From assembly GCA_035294305.1 (NCBI GenBank), contig DATGLD010000008.1, positions 1 to 64,000 on the forward strand: DNA of 64,000 nt, given 5' to 3'. Position numbers and translations under genes: made by a program. Positions within the stretch are counted from its first letter, which is position 1. Each line of letters begins with the position of its first letter. The notes beneath the pieces were generated by a model. The model saw only the letters and a list, made by a program, of their open reading frames with translations. It had not been told where the DNA came from and searched no databases. This DNA comes from DASRBN01 sp035294305. Lineage in GTDB: Bacteria > Chloroflexota > Ktedonobacteria > Ktedonobacterales > Ktedonobacteraceae. This document shows, in pieces, positions 34,765 to 42,710 of the stretch.

Positions 34765-34836
34765 GAAGGAATCATGATTGACCGGCATGAGATCACTCCG
34801 CGGAGTGATCTCATGCCGGTCAATCATGATTCCTTC
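34765..34836. terminator. 72-bp perfect palindrome after the ABC operon
   Basis: The centre is between 34800 and 34801 (CTCCG|CGGAG). Both 36-base arms are fully complementary with no loop. It starts immediately after the TAA of the second permease gene. No U-run follows on the plus strand except TTCC, so it may act as an mRNA 3'-end barrier or a cruciform rather than a classical terminator. Confidence 0.7.
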
Positions 34837-34893
34837 ACGGCGTTTGCTCTCCGCAGTTGGCCAGACTTTTCAGTTAATATTCAGGTACGTGTG

Positions 34894-34899
34894 TATAAT
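34894..34899 (+). promoter_or_regulatory. -10 element upstream of the gene at 34955
   Basis: A perfect TATAAT 55 bp before the start codon. No good -35 box is seen at 16-18 bp upstream. Confidence 0.35.
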
Positions 34900-34954
34900 A
34901 GTGAGCAGTGTCTTACATACAGGTTAGTATAGTGCTATCATTACTGGAGCATCC

Positions 34955-36424
34955 ATGAACGACCAGCAAGACCAGTACCCTCAAGATGACTTTGAGGTCG
35001 AAATAATCGATCTGGATGAACAACCGCAGGCCAATGTTGGTACAAAAGCCTCAACTGATCGGAAGTTCCTGCATCTATCACAAAAAGCGCAGCTGTTGCT
35101 CCGTTACCGCAGATTTCAATTTCTTCTCACCACAAGTGTCATTGTGCTGGCAATACTGGTTATCCTCGGTAGCAACGCCGCTGTGCGTAGTCTCCTCACG
35201 GGTGGTGCTGCCAGCCCATTACCGGTTCCGGTGCCAACATCCGGGCCACAGAATGACCTCTTCTATTTCCAACTCAATCCGCCCTGGGGCCATCTCTCAA
35301 TTGATGGACATCGCATTGCGCGTGTACCTACCACTGTCAATGAACCGGCGCTCAGTTTGCCACCTGGTCAGCACAAGCTCCTGTGGCAGGCAGCTCCATT
35401 CCGGCCCGTAAGCTGTATCCTGGTCGTGCCCGTTATTTCGAACCCCAGCACTTGTAATCATTCCCAGTTTACTCCCAACAATAGCAATCAGCTTGTCTCG
35501 CTCGTCGAGCTTCGCGTATCGACCGACCTCCTTTCGCTTGCGCAGCGGGCGGCATTGCTGGCGGCAACACAGGTCGCGCTGAATCAAGAACAACATAGTC
35601 AGATCGTCCTACCTGGAGAGGCCTATGCGGTTCCATCCGAGGTTGCCGGTACCCATCCCAATGGATGCAAGTTAGTGGAGCAGGCCGTATTATGTTTCAC
35701 CACCACGCAACAGCCCCTGCGCGCCACGCTGAGTTTTCAGCTAGATACGGACACTTCCTACAATGCCCCATGCGCTGACCCAAACATATGTAGCTTAAAT
35801 GGCTTCGACTGCCGCTTATTCTGTAGCGTAACTGATCTACAATGGCCGGATGCGCCGCCCATCGTGTCTGATAATTCCGCCTGGGATGCCATTGCCGTTG
35901 TCCATTCCACCTGGCACTATACAACGCTCACAGGGCAGACCGTCGCCGGCAATGAGGCAGATAGTTTTGTCGGTGGTACACAGAATGAACACTTCTTATC
36001 GTTAGCAATCACCTGGGATGGTACAGCATGGCATGCCTCGCTTCTGCCTGTGACATCGCCGGCCTTTTTCTTCGTGCCGGTATGTGATTCCGCGATAGGG
36101 GATGCTCAGAACCTGGTCAACGACGTAGCAACGAACAATACGCAGATAGGTCTATCATTGCGGTCTGCCTATGGAAGCGATCCTTCTGTAGGTTGCCTGA
36201 TAGAAGTATCCTGGGAGCGGATTCCATCTGCGACGCCCACCCCTACTTCAACTACGCCCTTACCTCCTGCGGCCTACCTCCTGCACCGTTTCGGCGTCAT
36301 GATAGCCGCTAACGCCCAGGCGCATAAACTCTGGCCTTTTCTCCCCGTTGCAGATAGCAATGAGCAGCACGATGTTCAGGAGTTGATGCCGTTATTAGCG
36401 CCAGGAGAAGTGAGTGTGGGATGA
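34955..36424 (+). CDS. Single-pass membrane protein with large exported domain, function unknown
   Basis: Not recognised. The 489-residue protein has an acidic cytosolic N-terminus (1-45), one membrane helix (about 52-77, FLLTTSVIVLAILVILG) and a long outside part. The outside part contains a PEGA-like stretch (FYFQLNPPWGHLSIDGHRIARVPTTVNEPALSLPPGQHKLLWQA, near 98-140, read in short pieces). It also has several Cys residues, which may form disulfides (CADPNICSLNGFDCRLFCS). The C-terminal third has a Thr/Pro-rich linker (SATPTPTSTTPLPP). Exported PEGA-type domains are often found with protein kinases or sensors, but nothing nearby confirms this. Confidence 0.75.
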   Translation: MNDQQDQYPQDDFEVEIIDLDEQPQANVGTKASTDRKFLHLSQKAQLLLRYRRFQFLLTTSVIVLAILVILGSNAAVRSLLTGGAASPLPVPVPTSGPQNDLFYFQLNPPWGHLSIDGHRIARVPTTVNEPALSLPPGQHKLLWQAAPFRPVSCILVVPVISNPSTCNHSQFTPNNSNQLVSLVELRVSTDLLSLAQRAALLAATQVALNQEQHSQIVLPGEAYAVPSEVAGTHPNGCKLVEQAVLCFTTTQQPLRATLSFQLDTDTSYNAPCADPNICSLNGFDCRLFCSVTDLQWPDAPPIVSDNSAWDAIAVVHSTWHYTTLTGQTVAGNEADSFVGGTQNEHFLSLAITWDGTAWHASLLPVTSPAFFFVPVCDSAIGDAQNLVNDVATNNTQIGLSLRSAYGSDPSVGCLIEVSWERIPSATPTPTSTTPLPPAAYLLHRFGVMIAANAQAHKLWPFLPVADSNEQHDVQELMPLLAPGEVSVG

Positions 36425-36497
36425 TGAGGTTGAATAAATGTATCCGGTAGCGGCGCGGATGCCTCCCCAACTGCCCGAATTGCTCCGAAAAGAAAGC

Positions 36498-37181
36498 CTA
36501 CCTACCTTGCCGCCTCACCAGAATTGAAGTAATCACCGCGATCAGTCCGGCGAAGAATAATGGCAAGCCGGTCTGTGCGCTTTGTGTCGCCAACCAGAGG
36601 ATCACGCCCACGACCTCCAGCAGCAGGCCGCCCACAAATAGCAGCGTGATTGCCAGCGACGAGCGTTCAAAAGGCACGCGAATCTCCTGCCGGCCAAAGG
36701 TTGGTACGCTCCCCGCTGCACTGCCCTGAGGCGCCGGGCGAGTTGCTACCATTTCCTCGCCCCCGCCCTGTTCAAGCGCCGCTTGCGCCGCCGGCGCGAA
36801 TTGCTCAATTGCGTGGCGTAGCGCCCTGTACAGGCTCTCTATCTGCTTGCGCCGCGAGCGGATATACACACTGCGCTGCCCGCCTCGAATCTGTAATTCT
36901 CGAAAGAGCGGCTCAAAAGACTTCTGGCGTAAAGAGACCGCCTGCATGGATGCCAGGGGAATTGCATCAAGGAAAAGCCGTTCGCGCGGGAAAGATGTGA
37001 ACACATAGCCGAACAACCGTTGATTGGTAAGAATAATATCGCACGCTATACTGCGCTGGCCCTGCCCGCCATCCCAGATGCCTGGAATAGTGAGAAGTGG
37101 CTCCTCACCAGCCTGCATCTGTGTCCTGAGCCCCTTGAGACGCCCGAAAATCTTCTCAGTTGGTTCAAATGTTGTTGCCAT
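36498..37181 (-). CDS. Membrane protein with PH-like domain, function unknown
   Basis: The 227-residue product starts with about 120 residues resembling a bacterial PH-like domain: ILTNQRLFGYVFTSFPRERLFLDAIPL, read as ILTNQRLFGYV then RLFLDAIPLASMQAV. This domain ends in a helix (QIESLYRALRHAIEQFA). A Gly/Ala-rich linker and two C-terminal membrane helices (about 175-197 and 202-220) follow. Such proteins are thought to sense or shape membranes. It lies on the minus strand facing the preceding plus-strand gene. No operon partner is obvious. Confidence 0.7.
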   Translation of the reverse strand: MATTFEPTEKIFGRLKGLRTQMQAGEEPLLTIPGIWDGGQGQRSIACDIILTNQRLFGYVFTSFPRERLFLDAIPLASMQAVSLRQKSFEPLFRELQIRGGQRSVYIRSRRKQIESLYRALRHAIEQFAPAAQAALEQGGGEEMVATRPAPQGSAAGSVPTFGRQEIRVPFERSSLAITLLFVGGLLLEVVGVILWLATQSAQTGLPLFFAGLIAVITSILVRRQGR

Positions 37182-37300
37182 TCATCCGTCTCCCTCTCTT
37201 CAGGGAGATTATAGCACAGAAGCACACCTATAAGGCCAGGGAAAGAGCGAGCTGCAAATCCGCGAACGATTCTGAGCGCGGCGAAGTACCTCTGCCCAAC

Positions 37301-38755
37301 TCACAGCACCGGAATGGGCGACGCATTCAGATTCGCAAAGTTATTAGAGGCATAATAATTCGCCTGGATGGCCGCGGCGAAAGCACTCTGCGCTGACGGT
37401 GACGACTCGATGCGCCAATCCGTCTCCTTATCCTCATTGAACCACACCACCGCGCGGATCGAGGGAAAGGTATGCATGAGCTGGTTGGAGAAGCCGTCCG
37501 TTATCCATTGCGCCTTATTTCCATCCTGCTCGGTTGAAGCCGTTTCGGCAATCATCAGCGGTTTGGAAGTGATGCTGAGGATATCGTTATAAGTCTGGCC
37601 GAAGACCTGCGCGAACGTTTCCCACGTGTGCGGGCCAATATTGCCCCAATTGTAGCCGTCCATCCCCGTCCAGTCAACGTATGCGTCGCCTGGATAGACT
37701 TCGCGCAGCGAGATGCTTTGGGAGTAATCGATATTGGGACTCCACACCCATGTCACATTCGTCACGCCCAGGGAAGTAAAGATATCATGCACGTGTCTCC
37801 ATGCCTGCACGAATTGTCCCGGCTTATTTCCATTCACCAGTTCCGACCACGGCATCCAGTTCCCATTCATTTCATGGGCAAAACGTAAGAAGTACGGATG
37901 CCCCCAGGCTTTGGAAGCCAGCGCCCATTTCGTGATATACGCATCAAAATTGCCATTGATGATATTTTGTAATGCAAATTGCGGTTGATCGGCGCCATAT
38001 GCGGGATTCCAGGGGTCCCAGGTCACCAGTGGAATAGAACCGTGATAGCGTACCTCATTCATCCAGCCCGGTTGGAAATATTGGTAGCCATTGTTGACAC
38101 CCCATTGTTGGTACCACATCACGATTGACACCGCCTTCTGGGCGTCATGTTCAAAAGCTGTCAAGTCAGAGAGATACAGATCGGGCAAATGCACCCCGTA
38201 ATAGACAGATGCGGATTGTGGGCCTGGCCCCGGCCCAGGATTTGGATTCGGGTTCGGCGTGGGCGACTTCCCACCGGGGGTAGCCGTTGCTGGCCCTGTC
38301 GCCTGCGCGTTCGGGCTCATCTCTGTACGGGGTATAGAAATCGCTATCGATGTCGCGGTTCCTGTCACAAGCGAACTTTGTGAAATCTGTTGTTCCGTCA
38401 TTCTGTTTGGCGGCAGGGAAACTGAGTTCCCTCTCCCAAACGCTGCGCCCACGAATGCGAAAAAAAGTATAGCCGCCAGCGCTATCCCACATGCAATGCT
38501 CAGTTTGACCTTACGCGTCCTGGCTCGATACCATAACCAGGGAATAGGTCGCAATATAGTCTCTTCTTGCCGCCTTTCAAGCTGCGCAGGCCCATATAGG
38601 GCAGGAACGCTCACTTGCGCCCGTCCTGGCTTCTGTTCACCCTCTAAGGTGTAGAAGCTATGCAGTCTCTGTGTAGATTGTTCGTCTGGCCCCAGCGCTT
38701 GATTCGACCCGGGTTGATTGTTGATATCTCGTCCATAGGATGGCAACTCGTCCAA
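37301..38755 (-). CDS. Membrane-anchored glycoside hydrolase, GH26 (beta-mannanase)-like
   Basis: The 484-residue product has a cytosolic N-terminus and a membrane helix (about 84-106, SIACGIALAAILFFAFVGAA). A Thr/Pro/Gly linker with an NPNPNPGPGPGP repeat follows, then a (beta/alpha)8 catalytic domain. The acid/base Glu is in FLRFAHEMNGNWMPW near 303 and the nucleophile Glu in KPLMIAETASTE near 413. WVWSPN and DWTGMDGYNW are further GH26-type motifs. Predicted activity is endo-hydrolysis of mannan or a related glycan outside the cell. It is not in an operon with the sugar importer at 31-35 kb, though a functional link is possible. Confidence 0.88.
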   Translation of the reverse strand: MDELPSYGRDINNQPGSNQALGPDEQSTQRLHSFYTLEGEQKPGRAQVSVPALYGPAQLERRQEETILRPIPWLWYRARTRKVKLSIACGIALAAILFFAFVGAAFGRGNSVSLPPNRMTEQQISQSSLVTGTATSIAISIPRTEMSPNAQATGPATATPGGKSPTPNPNPNPGPGPGPQSASVYYGVHLPDLYLSDLTAFEHDAQKAVSIVMWYQQWGVNNGYQYFQPGWMNEVRYHGSIPLVTWDPWNPAYGADQPQFALQNIINGNFDAYITKWALASKAWGHPYFLRFAHEMNGNWMPWSELVNGNKPGQFVQAWRHVHDIFTSLGVTNVTWVWSPNIDYSQSISLREVYPGDAYVDWTGMDGYNWGNIGPHTWETFAQVFGQTYNDILSITSKPLMIAETASTEQDGNKAQWITDGFSNQLMHTFPSIRAVVWFNEDKETDWRIESSPSAQSAFAAAIQANYYASNNFANLNASPIPVL

Positions 38756-38775
38756 ACTGGTCCCCCTCTATCACT

Positions 38776-38801
38776 GTAGGGACAGCGCCTGGTGCCTGTC
38801 C
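38776..38801. repeat. Dispersed repeat family B
   Basis: GTAGGGACAGCGCCTGG followed by TGCCTGTCC, a full-length copy just upstream of the GH26-like gene. Confidence 0.6.
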
Positions 38802-38924
38802 CGCTCGCCTGCCTGCCTCTCCGCTTCGATCCCCTGAAAGATCAAACGTGAAGTGTCTGTCCAGGTAACATCACCGGTACTTGCAACGATATTACTGCAA
38901 ATTTTGAAAAACCGTTTCACAAGT

Positions 38925-38950
38925 GTAGGGACAGTGCCTGGTGCCTGCCC
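38925..38950. repeat. Dispersed repeat family B
   Basis: GTAGGGACAGTGCCTGG followed by TGCCTGCCC, 149 bp from the preceding copy in the same orientation. Confidence 0.6.
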
Positions 38951-38991
38951 TGCTCTTCCCACGGATCCTTTATGTAGAGGCAACGAAACGA

Positions 38992-39020
38992 TTGTTACCT
39001 GCCCGCGCGTAGACTATAAT
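38992..39020 (+). promoter_or_regulatory. Promoter of the DUF202 gene
   Basis: TTGTTA, 17-bp spacer, TATAAT (-35 at 38992-38997, -10 at 39015-39020). Confidence 0.7.
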
Positions 39021-39035
39021 GAGTGCAGGTGATCC

Positions 39036-39065
39036 GTAAGGGCCACCCTGGTGGGTGCTCACCCG
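39036..39065 (-). repeat. Dispersed repeat family A, copy 5 (divergent)
   Basis: Minus-strand GTGAGCACCCACCAGGGT followed by GGCCCTTAC. It covers the 5' UTR of the DUF202 gene and a possible GTG start. Confidence 0.45.
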
Positions 39066-39087
39066 GCGAGTCAAGAAACATCGCAAC

Positions 39088-39516
39088 ATGACGCAAAAAG
39101 AGGAAATTGACAGTACAGCTGAGAAGCAAGATACGCCCACAAAGCATAATGCCCCGAGCAAGAGGGTCAGCGATCATCTTGCCAACGAGCGCACCTTTCT
39201 GGCCTGGCTGCGTACCGGCCTGGCAACCATAGCATTCGGCTTTGTGGTGGAGCGCTTTGGCCTGCTGCTGCGAGAACTCGGTTTAAAAGGCACCAATGCC
39301 TCGGTTATTCCTGCCCATTACTCCTCAATATTCGGCGTGACATTTACCTTTCTTGGCGTCATTATTATGGCAGTGGCGCTATTGAATTTTCTGCACAATC
39401 GTCGCTCGATCGATAACGAGGATTTCCACCCCCACGTGGGTTTTGCCGTTTTGCTAACCATTATCGCGAGCCTCATCGGTGTGCTCCTGGCCATCTACCT
39501 GCTACTAACGGGGTAA
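39088..39516 (+). CDS. DUF202 (YidH-like) membrane protein
   Basis: The 142-residue product has a charged N-terminus, then the DUF202 signature DHLANERTFLAWLRTGLATI near 33-52, and three membrane helices (about 48-70, 85-110 and 122-141). The family is widespread and its function is unknown; the YidH/VTC-associated DUF202 domain is found fused to polyphosphate polymerases in some organisms. The ATG at 39088 is chosen as the first one after the repeat; a GTG at 39055 in frame is possible. A strong promoter upstream and a 17-bp hairpin downstream mark it as monocistronic. Confidence 0.85.
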   Translation: MTQKEEIDSTAEKQDTPTKHNAPSKRVSDHLANERTFLAWLRTGLATIAFGFVVERFGLLLRELGLKGTNASVIPAHYSSIFGVTFTFLGVIIMAVALLNFLHNRRSIDNEDFHPHVGFAVLLTIIASLIGVLLAIYLLLTG

Positions 39517-39524
39517 TTATTTTA

Positions 39525-39563
39525 AAGAGGAGGCCGGCGTTCATTAAACGCCGGCCTCCTCTT
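39525..39563. terminator. Terminator hairpin between convergent genes
   Basis: AAGAGGAGGCCGGCGTT (39525-39541) pairs perfectly over 17 bp with AACGCCGGCCTCCTCTT (39547-39563), loop CATTA. Confidence 0.75.
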
Positions 39564-39589
39564 CTACAAAGCGGGAAATGATGTCCTTT

Positions 39590-41110
39590 CTAACCCTTAA
39601 TCGGCTCACCGGTGTAGGGATCAAGGAAAAGTGTGCGGAAGTTGGGGTGGAAGAAATCGAACATGGTGTTCAACGTACCGGCAATCGCATCGGTTGACTG
39701 GTTACCAATCCTTCCCAGTTGCCAGTTGTCCTCGATGAAGCGCAGGATCGAGCTTTGATCGGTTACCGAATGATCGACAAAGTTTTCCTTCGCGTAAGGC
39801 GAGATCACCATCATTGGCAGGCGCGGACCATAACCGCAGCGATCCAGGTAGGCACCCTGTTGCGGAGTGCCGCACAGGCCCGGATCGGTAAGAGCATCAT
39901 TGTTCGGGTCGTTGGACTGATTGACAATCGGACCCATCACATGATCGTACCAGCCATCAGAGTCGTCGTAGTTGATGATCACCGCCGTCTGCTTCCACGT
40001 CGGCAGTTTCTCCAGGCGATTGATAGTGTCAACCAGGAAATGTTGCTCATCCAGGGGATCGGAATACCCGGCGTGCCCATCCTGGTATCGCGGCGCCTTC
40101 AGAAAGCTGACGGCGGGCTGATTTCCCGCGGCGATGGCCTGCCAGAAGTTAGAAATGTCGTACTGGTGATTCGCCTGGTCGGTTTTACCGATCATGGCTA
40201 CCGACGTTGGCGGCAAGTGCAGCGGATTGGCCGTTGATTGGTAATACTGGAATGGCTCGTGGTGAGCGCTGTAGTCCGTAACAGACACGCCGCCGATGTT
40301 CTTGTGAGAGGAGCCGCACACGATGCCATTTTTTGAGCGCGAGGTCGGTTTGAATCCACCCTCGAACCAGCCCCAGGTGATACCTTGGGCATTGAGCAGA
40401 TCCCCGATGTTCGTGCCAGTCAAAGATATAGTCGTTCCAGCCGAACAGCCATCGTATGTCGGGTCCGCATCACCGATTACCGTGCCATTCGCCACTACAC
40501 CTGATAGGCTGCTCGGAGTAGCGCCATGCGTCTGACCAGAGATCAGGTTGAGCGCGCCGGGTGTAGAGGGACCAAACGTAGTGCCGAAGGAATTGTCGCT
40601 CATCGCGAAATACTGGGCGTAGTTCCACATCGCAGTAACGGTGTTGCCATCGTAATAATCCATCACTATGGACTTATCGCTACAGTTACCCCCTTCGGTG
40701 TTCTGAACGAACTTGTCCATCAGCCCATGATCGAAAGCCAGCTGCTCGGGCGTATAGTCATGATCCTGGTCGCATGTAAGGGCCTGAGAACGATCAAGGC
40801 GGCTCGGATTGGCAAGGTTGGGATTATCTTTCAACAAGAAATCGTTCAACCCGTTGACCGAAGGCGTGCCCGGCTTAGCCACGAATTGAGGTTCTCCCGG
40901 CGGGTTCGTCGCGCCTGGGTAGGTGCCAAAATAATGATCGAACGAGACATTCTCCTGGAAAATAACAACCAGGTACTTGATAGGGGTAAGCGTTTTAGGC
41001 CCTGTCTGCCCCTCGCGTTGCACCCCTTGCGGCGCGGCTGCGGCAGTGCCCAGTAGCCCCAGACTTAGCGTCAGGGCAACTAAAGTGGTGATGACGATAC
41101 GTAACCTCAT
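39590..41110 (-). CDS. Secreted phosphoesterase (phospholipase C / acid phosphatase AcpA family)
   Basis: The 506-residue precursor has a signal peptide (MRLRIVITTLVALTLSLGLL...TAAAAP). The alkaline-phosphatase-like phosphoesterase domain has the metal/nucleophile region VIFQENVSFDHYFGTYPGA near 46-64, NYDDSDGWYDHVMGPIV near 375-391, and RLPMMVISPYAKENFVDHS near 425. This family hydrolyses phospholipids or phosphomonoesters outside the cell. The long ORF opens 43 codons earlier, but the ATG at 41110 has GAGGGAG upstream and gives a proper signal peptide. It is monocistronic. The exact substrate is unknown. Confidence 0.9.
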   Translation of the reverse strand: MRLRIVITTLVALTLSLGLLGTAAAAPQGVQREGQTGPKTLTPIKYLVVIFQENVSFDHYFGTYPGATNPPGEPQFVAKPGTPSVNGLNDFLLKDNPNLANPSRLDRSQALTCDQDHDYTPEQLAFDHGLMDKFVQNTEGGNCSDKSIVMDYYDGNTVTAMWNYAQYFAMSDNSFGTTFGPSTPGALNLISGQTHGATPSSLSGVVANGTVIGDADPTYDGCSAGTTISLTGTNIGDLLNAQGITWGWFEGGFKPTSRSKNGIVCGSSHKNIGGVSVTDYSAHHEPFQYYQSTANPLHLPPTSVAMIGKTDQANHQYDISNFWQAIAAGNQPAVSFLKAPRYQDGHAGYSDPLDEQHFLVDTINRLEKLPTWKQTAVIINYDDSDGWYDHVMGPIVNQSNDPNNDALTDPGLCGTPQQGAYLDRCGYGPRLPMMVISPYAKENFVDHSVTDQSSILRFIEDNWQLGRIGNQSTDAIAGTLNTMFDFFHPNFRTLFLDPYTGEPIKG

Positions 41111-41360
41111 GAAGTTTTTACTCCCTCTGTTTCTAGCCTGTTCTTGCGGACAATGCTCGTGATTGATCGCGCGAGCAAGACCACCATCTACTGGTGGAAA
41201 GGTCGGGACCTTCCCCCACAGAAGAGAGTGTAGCATCATGAGGTTAAGGCAAAGATAAGGTTATGTTAAATCGCAGAACGTTCGTTATGATCAACGTAAC
41301 AAACCAATGCGTTCATCTCATTCCCTAATGACGCCCATAGAGATTTCCGTCTCTGGGCAA

Positions 41361-41846
41361 TTACAGCCTCCTTGCCGCCTGGGCCATCAAGACAATCGCA
41401 TCGCGTTCGTAAACTGCTATGCCGTTCGCATCAATTGTGCGTCCATTGGCGAGTTCGAACAGAGCAACACGCAAGGCCACGGGTGGATAGGTTGCAAGCA
41501 CCACATCGCTGACCGTGCTCACGAGCTTGCCTTTCTCATCTTTCACCTTGAAAGTGAGCAGCTCGTGCCCTTTGTGCAGAACTGGCAACCGCCCATCATG
41601 AGCCGGATCGATTAACATCTGGTCATTGGCAATAGTAATCGCATCCCGCTCTATCGTGCTGATCACGTTTGTGGTAAGCGCGCGGTATCCATAGACTCCC
41701 ACATTGACGTAAAGCGCATACACCTCGTTAGACTCTGGATCAAAATAGAATTCTTCCACCGTTCCGGCTCTTTTTCCTTCGCTTGGAATGGTAACTGCTA
41801 TACCGCGTAACTCTGACCATTTGCGAAAAGAGTTCTTGCCGTTCAT
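41361..41846 (-). CDS. PRC-barrel domain protein
   Basis: The 161-residue product has two PRC-barrel-like repeats: FRKWSELRGIAVTIPSEGKR with VEEFYFDPESNEVYALYV near 6-48, and LVSTVSDVVLATYPP...AVYERDAIVL in the second half. PRC barrels are beta-barrel modules found in RimM, photosynthetic reaction centres and many small proteins of unknown role. No membrane segment or signal is seen. It starts near the repeat-rich gap 41847-42116. Confidence 0.75.
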   Translation of the reverse strand: MNGKNSFRKWSELRGIAVTIPSEGKRAGTVEEFYFDPESNEVYALYVNVGVYGYRALTTNVISTIERDAITIANDQMLIDPAHDGRLPVLHKGHELLTFKVKDEKGKLVSTVSDVVLATYPPVALRVALFELANGRTIDANGIAVYERDAIVLMAQAARRL

Positions 41847-41941
41847 AAGCTCACGTACTCCTTGTCAATAAAGATAAGATAAATAGAAAGAAAGAAAGAC
41901 CCACACACCAGTATACAATACCTGGCGCATGGGTCTCCACC

Positions 41942-42098
41942 TGATGAATTTTGACGAACGAATCGCGGAATGGGATGGGGAGGGACAGGGACAAGCCGCT
42001 GTCCCTCCAGGACGCGGTTGTCAAAGCTCGGTAGAACAAGGGAGTTACCTGATTCGGTTGTCAAAATTCATGAAGGACAGCGTCCGGCGCCTGTCCTC
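41942..42098. repeat. Composite repeat island
   Basis: TGATGAATTTTGACGAACGA (41942-41961) recurs as an inverted copy (GATTCGGTTGTCAAAATTCAT near 42052-42072, read in parts). Between them is GGGACAAGCCGCTGTCCC, and after them a family B copy at 42073-42098 (GGACAGCGTCCGGCGC then CTGTCC). The same TGATGAAT-TTGACGA block precedes the hairpin at 45880. The gap 41847-42116 holds no gene. Confidence 0.55.
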
Positions 42099-42116
42099 CC
42101 CAGGCGACCTCAAGGC

Positions 42117-42356
42117 TTATTGCCTCGGAGAGCCGAGCAGTTTGTGGAACAGGCCAAAGAGGAGGAAGGTTGGAGGCCATTGTCCCACGAAAATGCTCCA
42201 GTCTCGCTGGCGCACCAGGAAAAGTGTCGCTGAGGCAATAATAGATGCCACAGCCGCCCAGTACCAGAATGCTGCTGGAACCTGGTCTGTGACGCGGAAG
42301 TATTGATTTTGCGCGTCTTGCGGACTGCTGATAGTTGAGCCGATTTTGGTAGCCAT
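42117..42356 (-). CDS. Small two-helix membrane protein, function unknown
   Basis: This 79-residue protein has a polar N-terminus and two hydrophobic segments (about 30-50, FWYWAAVASIIASATLFLV, and 57-73, IFVGQWPPTFLLFGLFHKLL). The ATG at 42356 has AAAGGAAAC upstream. The frame is open 32 codons earlier, but that part lacks a ribosome site. Similar small proteins are common in this type of genome; function is not known. It is monocistronic. Confidence 0.6.
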   Translation of the reverse strand: MATKIGSTISSPQDAQNQYFRVTDQVPAAFWYWAAVASIIASATLFLVRQRDWSIFVGQWPPTFLLFGLFHKLLGSPRQ

Positions 42357-42648
42357 GAAAATGGTTTCCTTTCTGCGTCTATTGCTTTTCCAAACACACG
42401 AAGCGTCAGTTGTATTTTGTGTGTACACGTTAGAAAGATGTTCGCGTGACATGGAATGGGTATACGATGCGCGATACCCGGTTCATCGTCAAAGGACGTG
42501 GAACCGTAGTGGCCTTGCGACACCCACCGCTTGCCATCCACGCCGGTGCCGGATTCCCTGCCTGTGATCATCTTTCCCATGTGTGCACAGCCAGTATACG
42601 TGCGAGCGTAGCAAACAGTGTCAATAGGAAACCTTTCTACACCGGTCA

Positions 42649-42705
42649 GATCAATCAGCCCTGGGGCCGTAGGGATCGGTTGATCCCGCCCTGCGCTGAT
42701 TGATC
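42649..42705 (-). terminator. Hairpin after lpdA
   Basis: GATCAATCAGC (42649-42659) pairs with GCTGATTGATC (42695-42705), with an inner GGGATC/GATCCC stem. It lies 6 bp after the lpdA stop. The 354-bp gap 42357-42710 holds no gene that I can support. Confidence 0.55.
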
Positions 42706-42710
42706 GGTCA

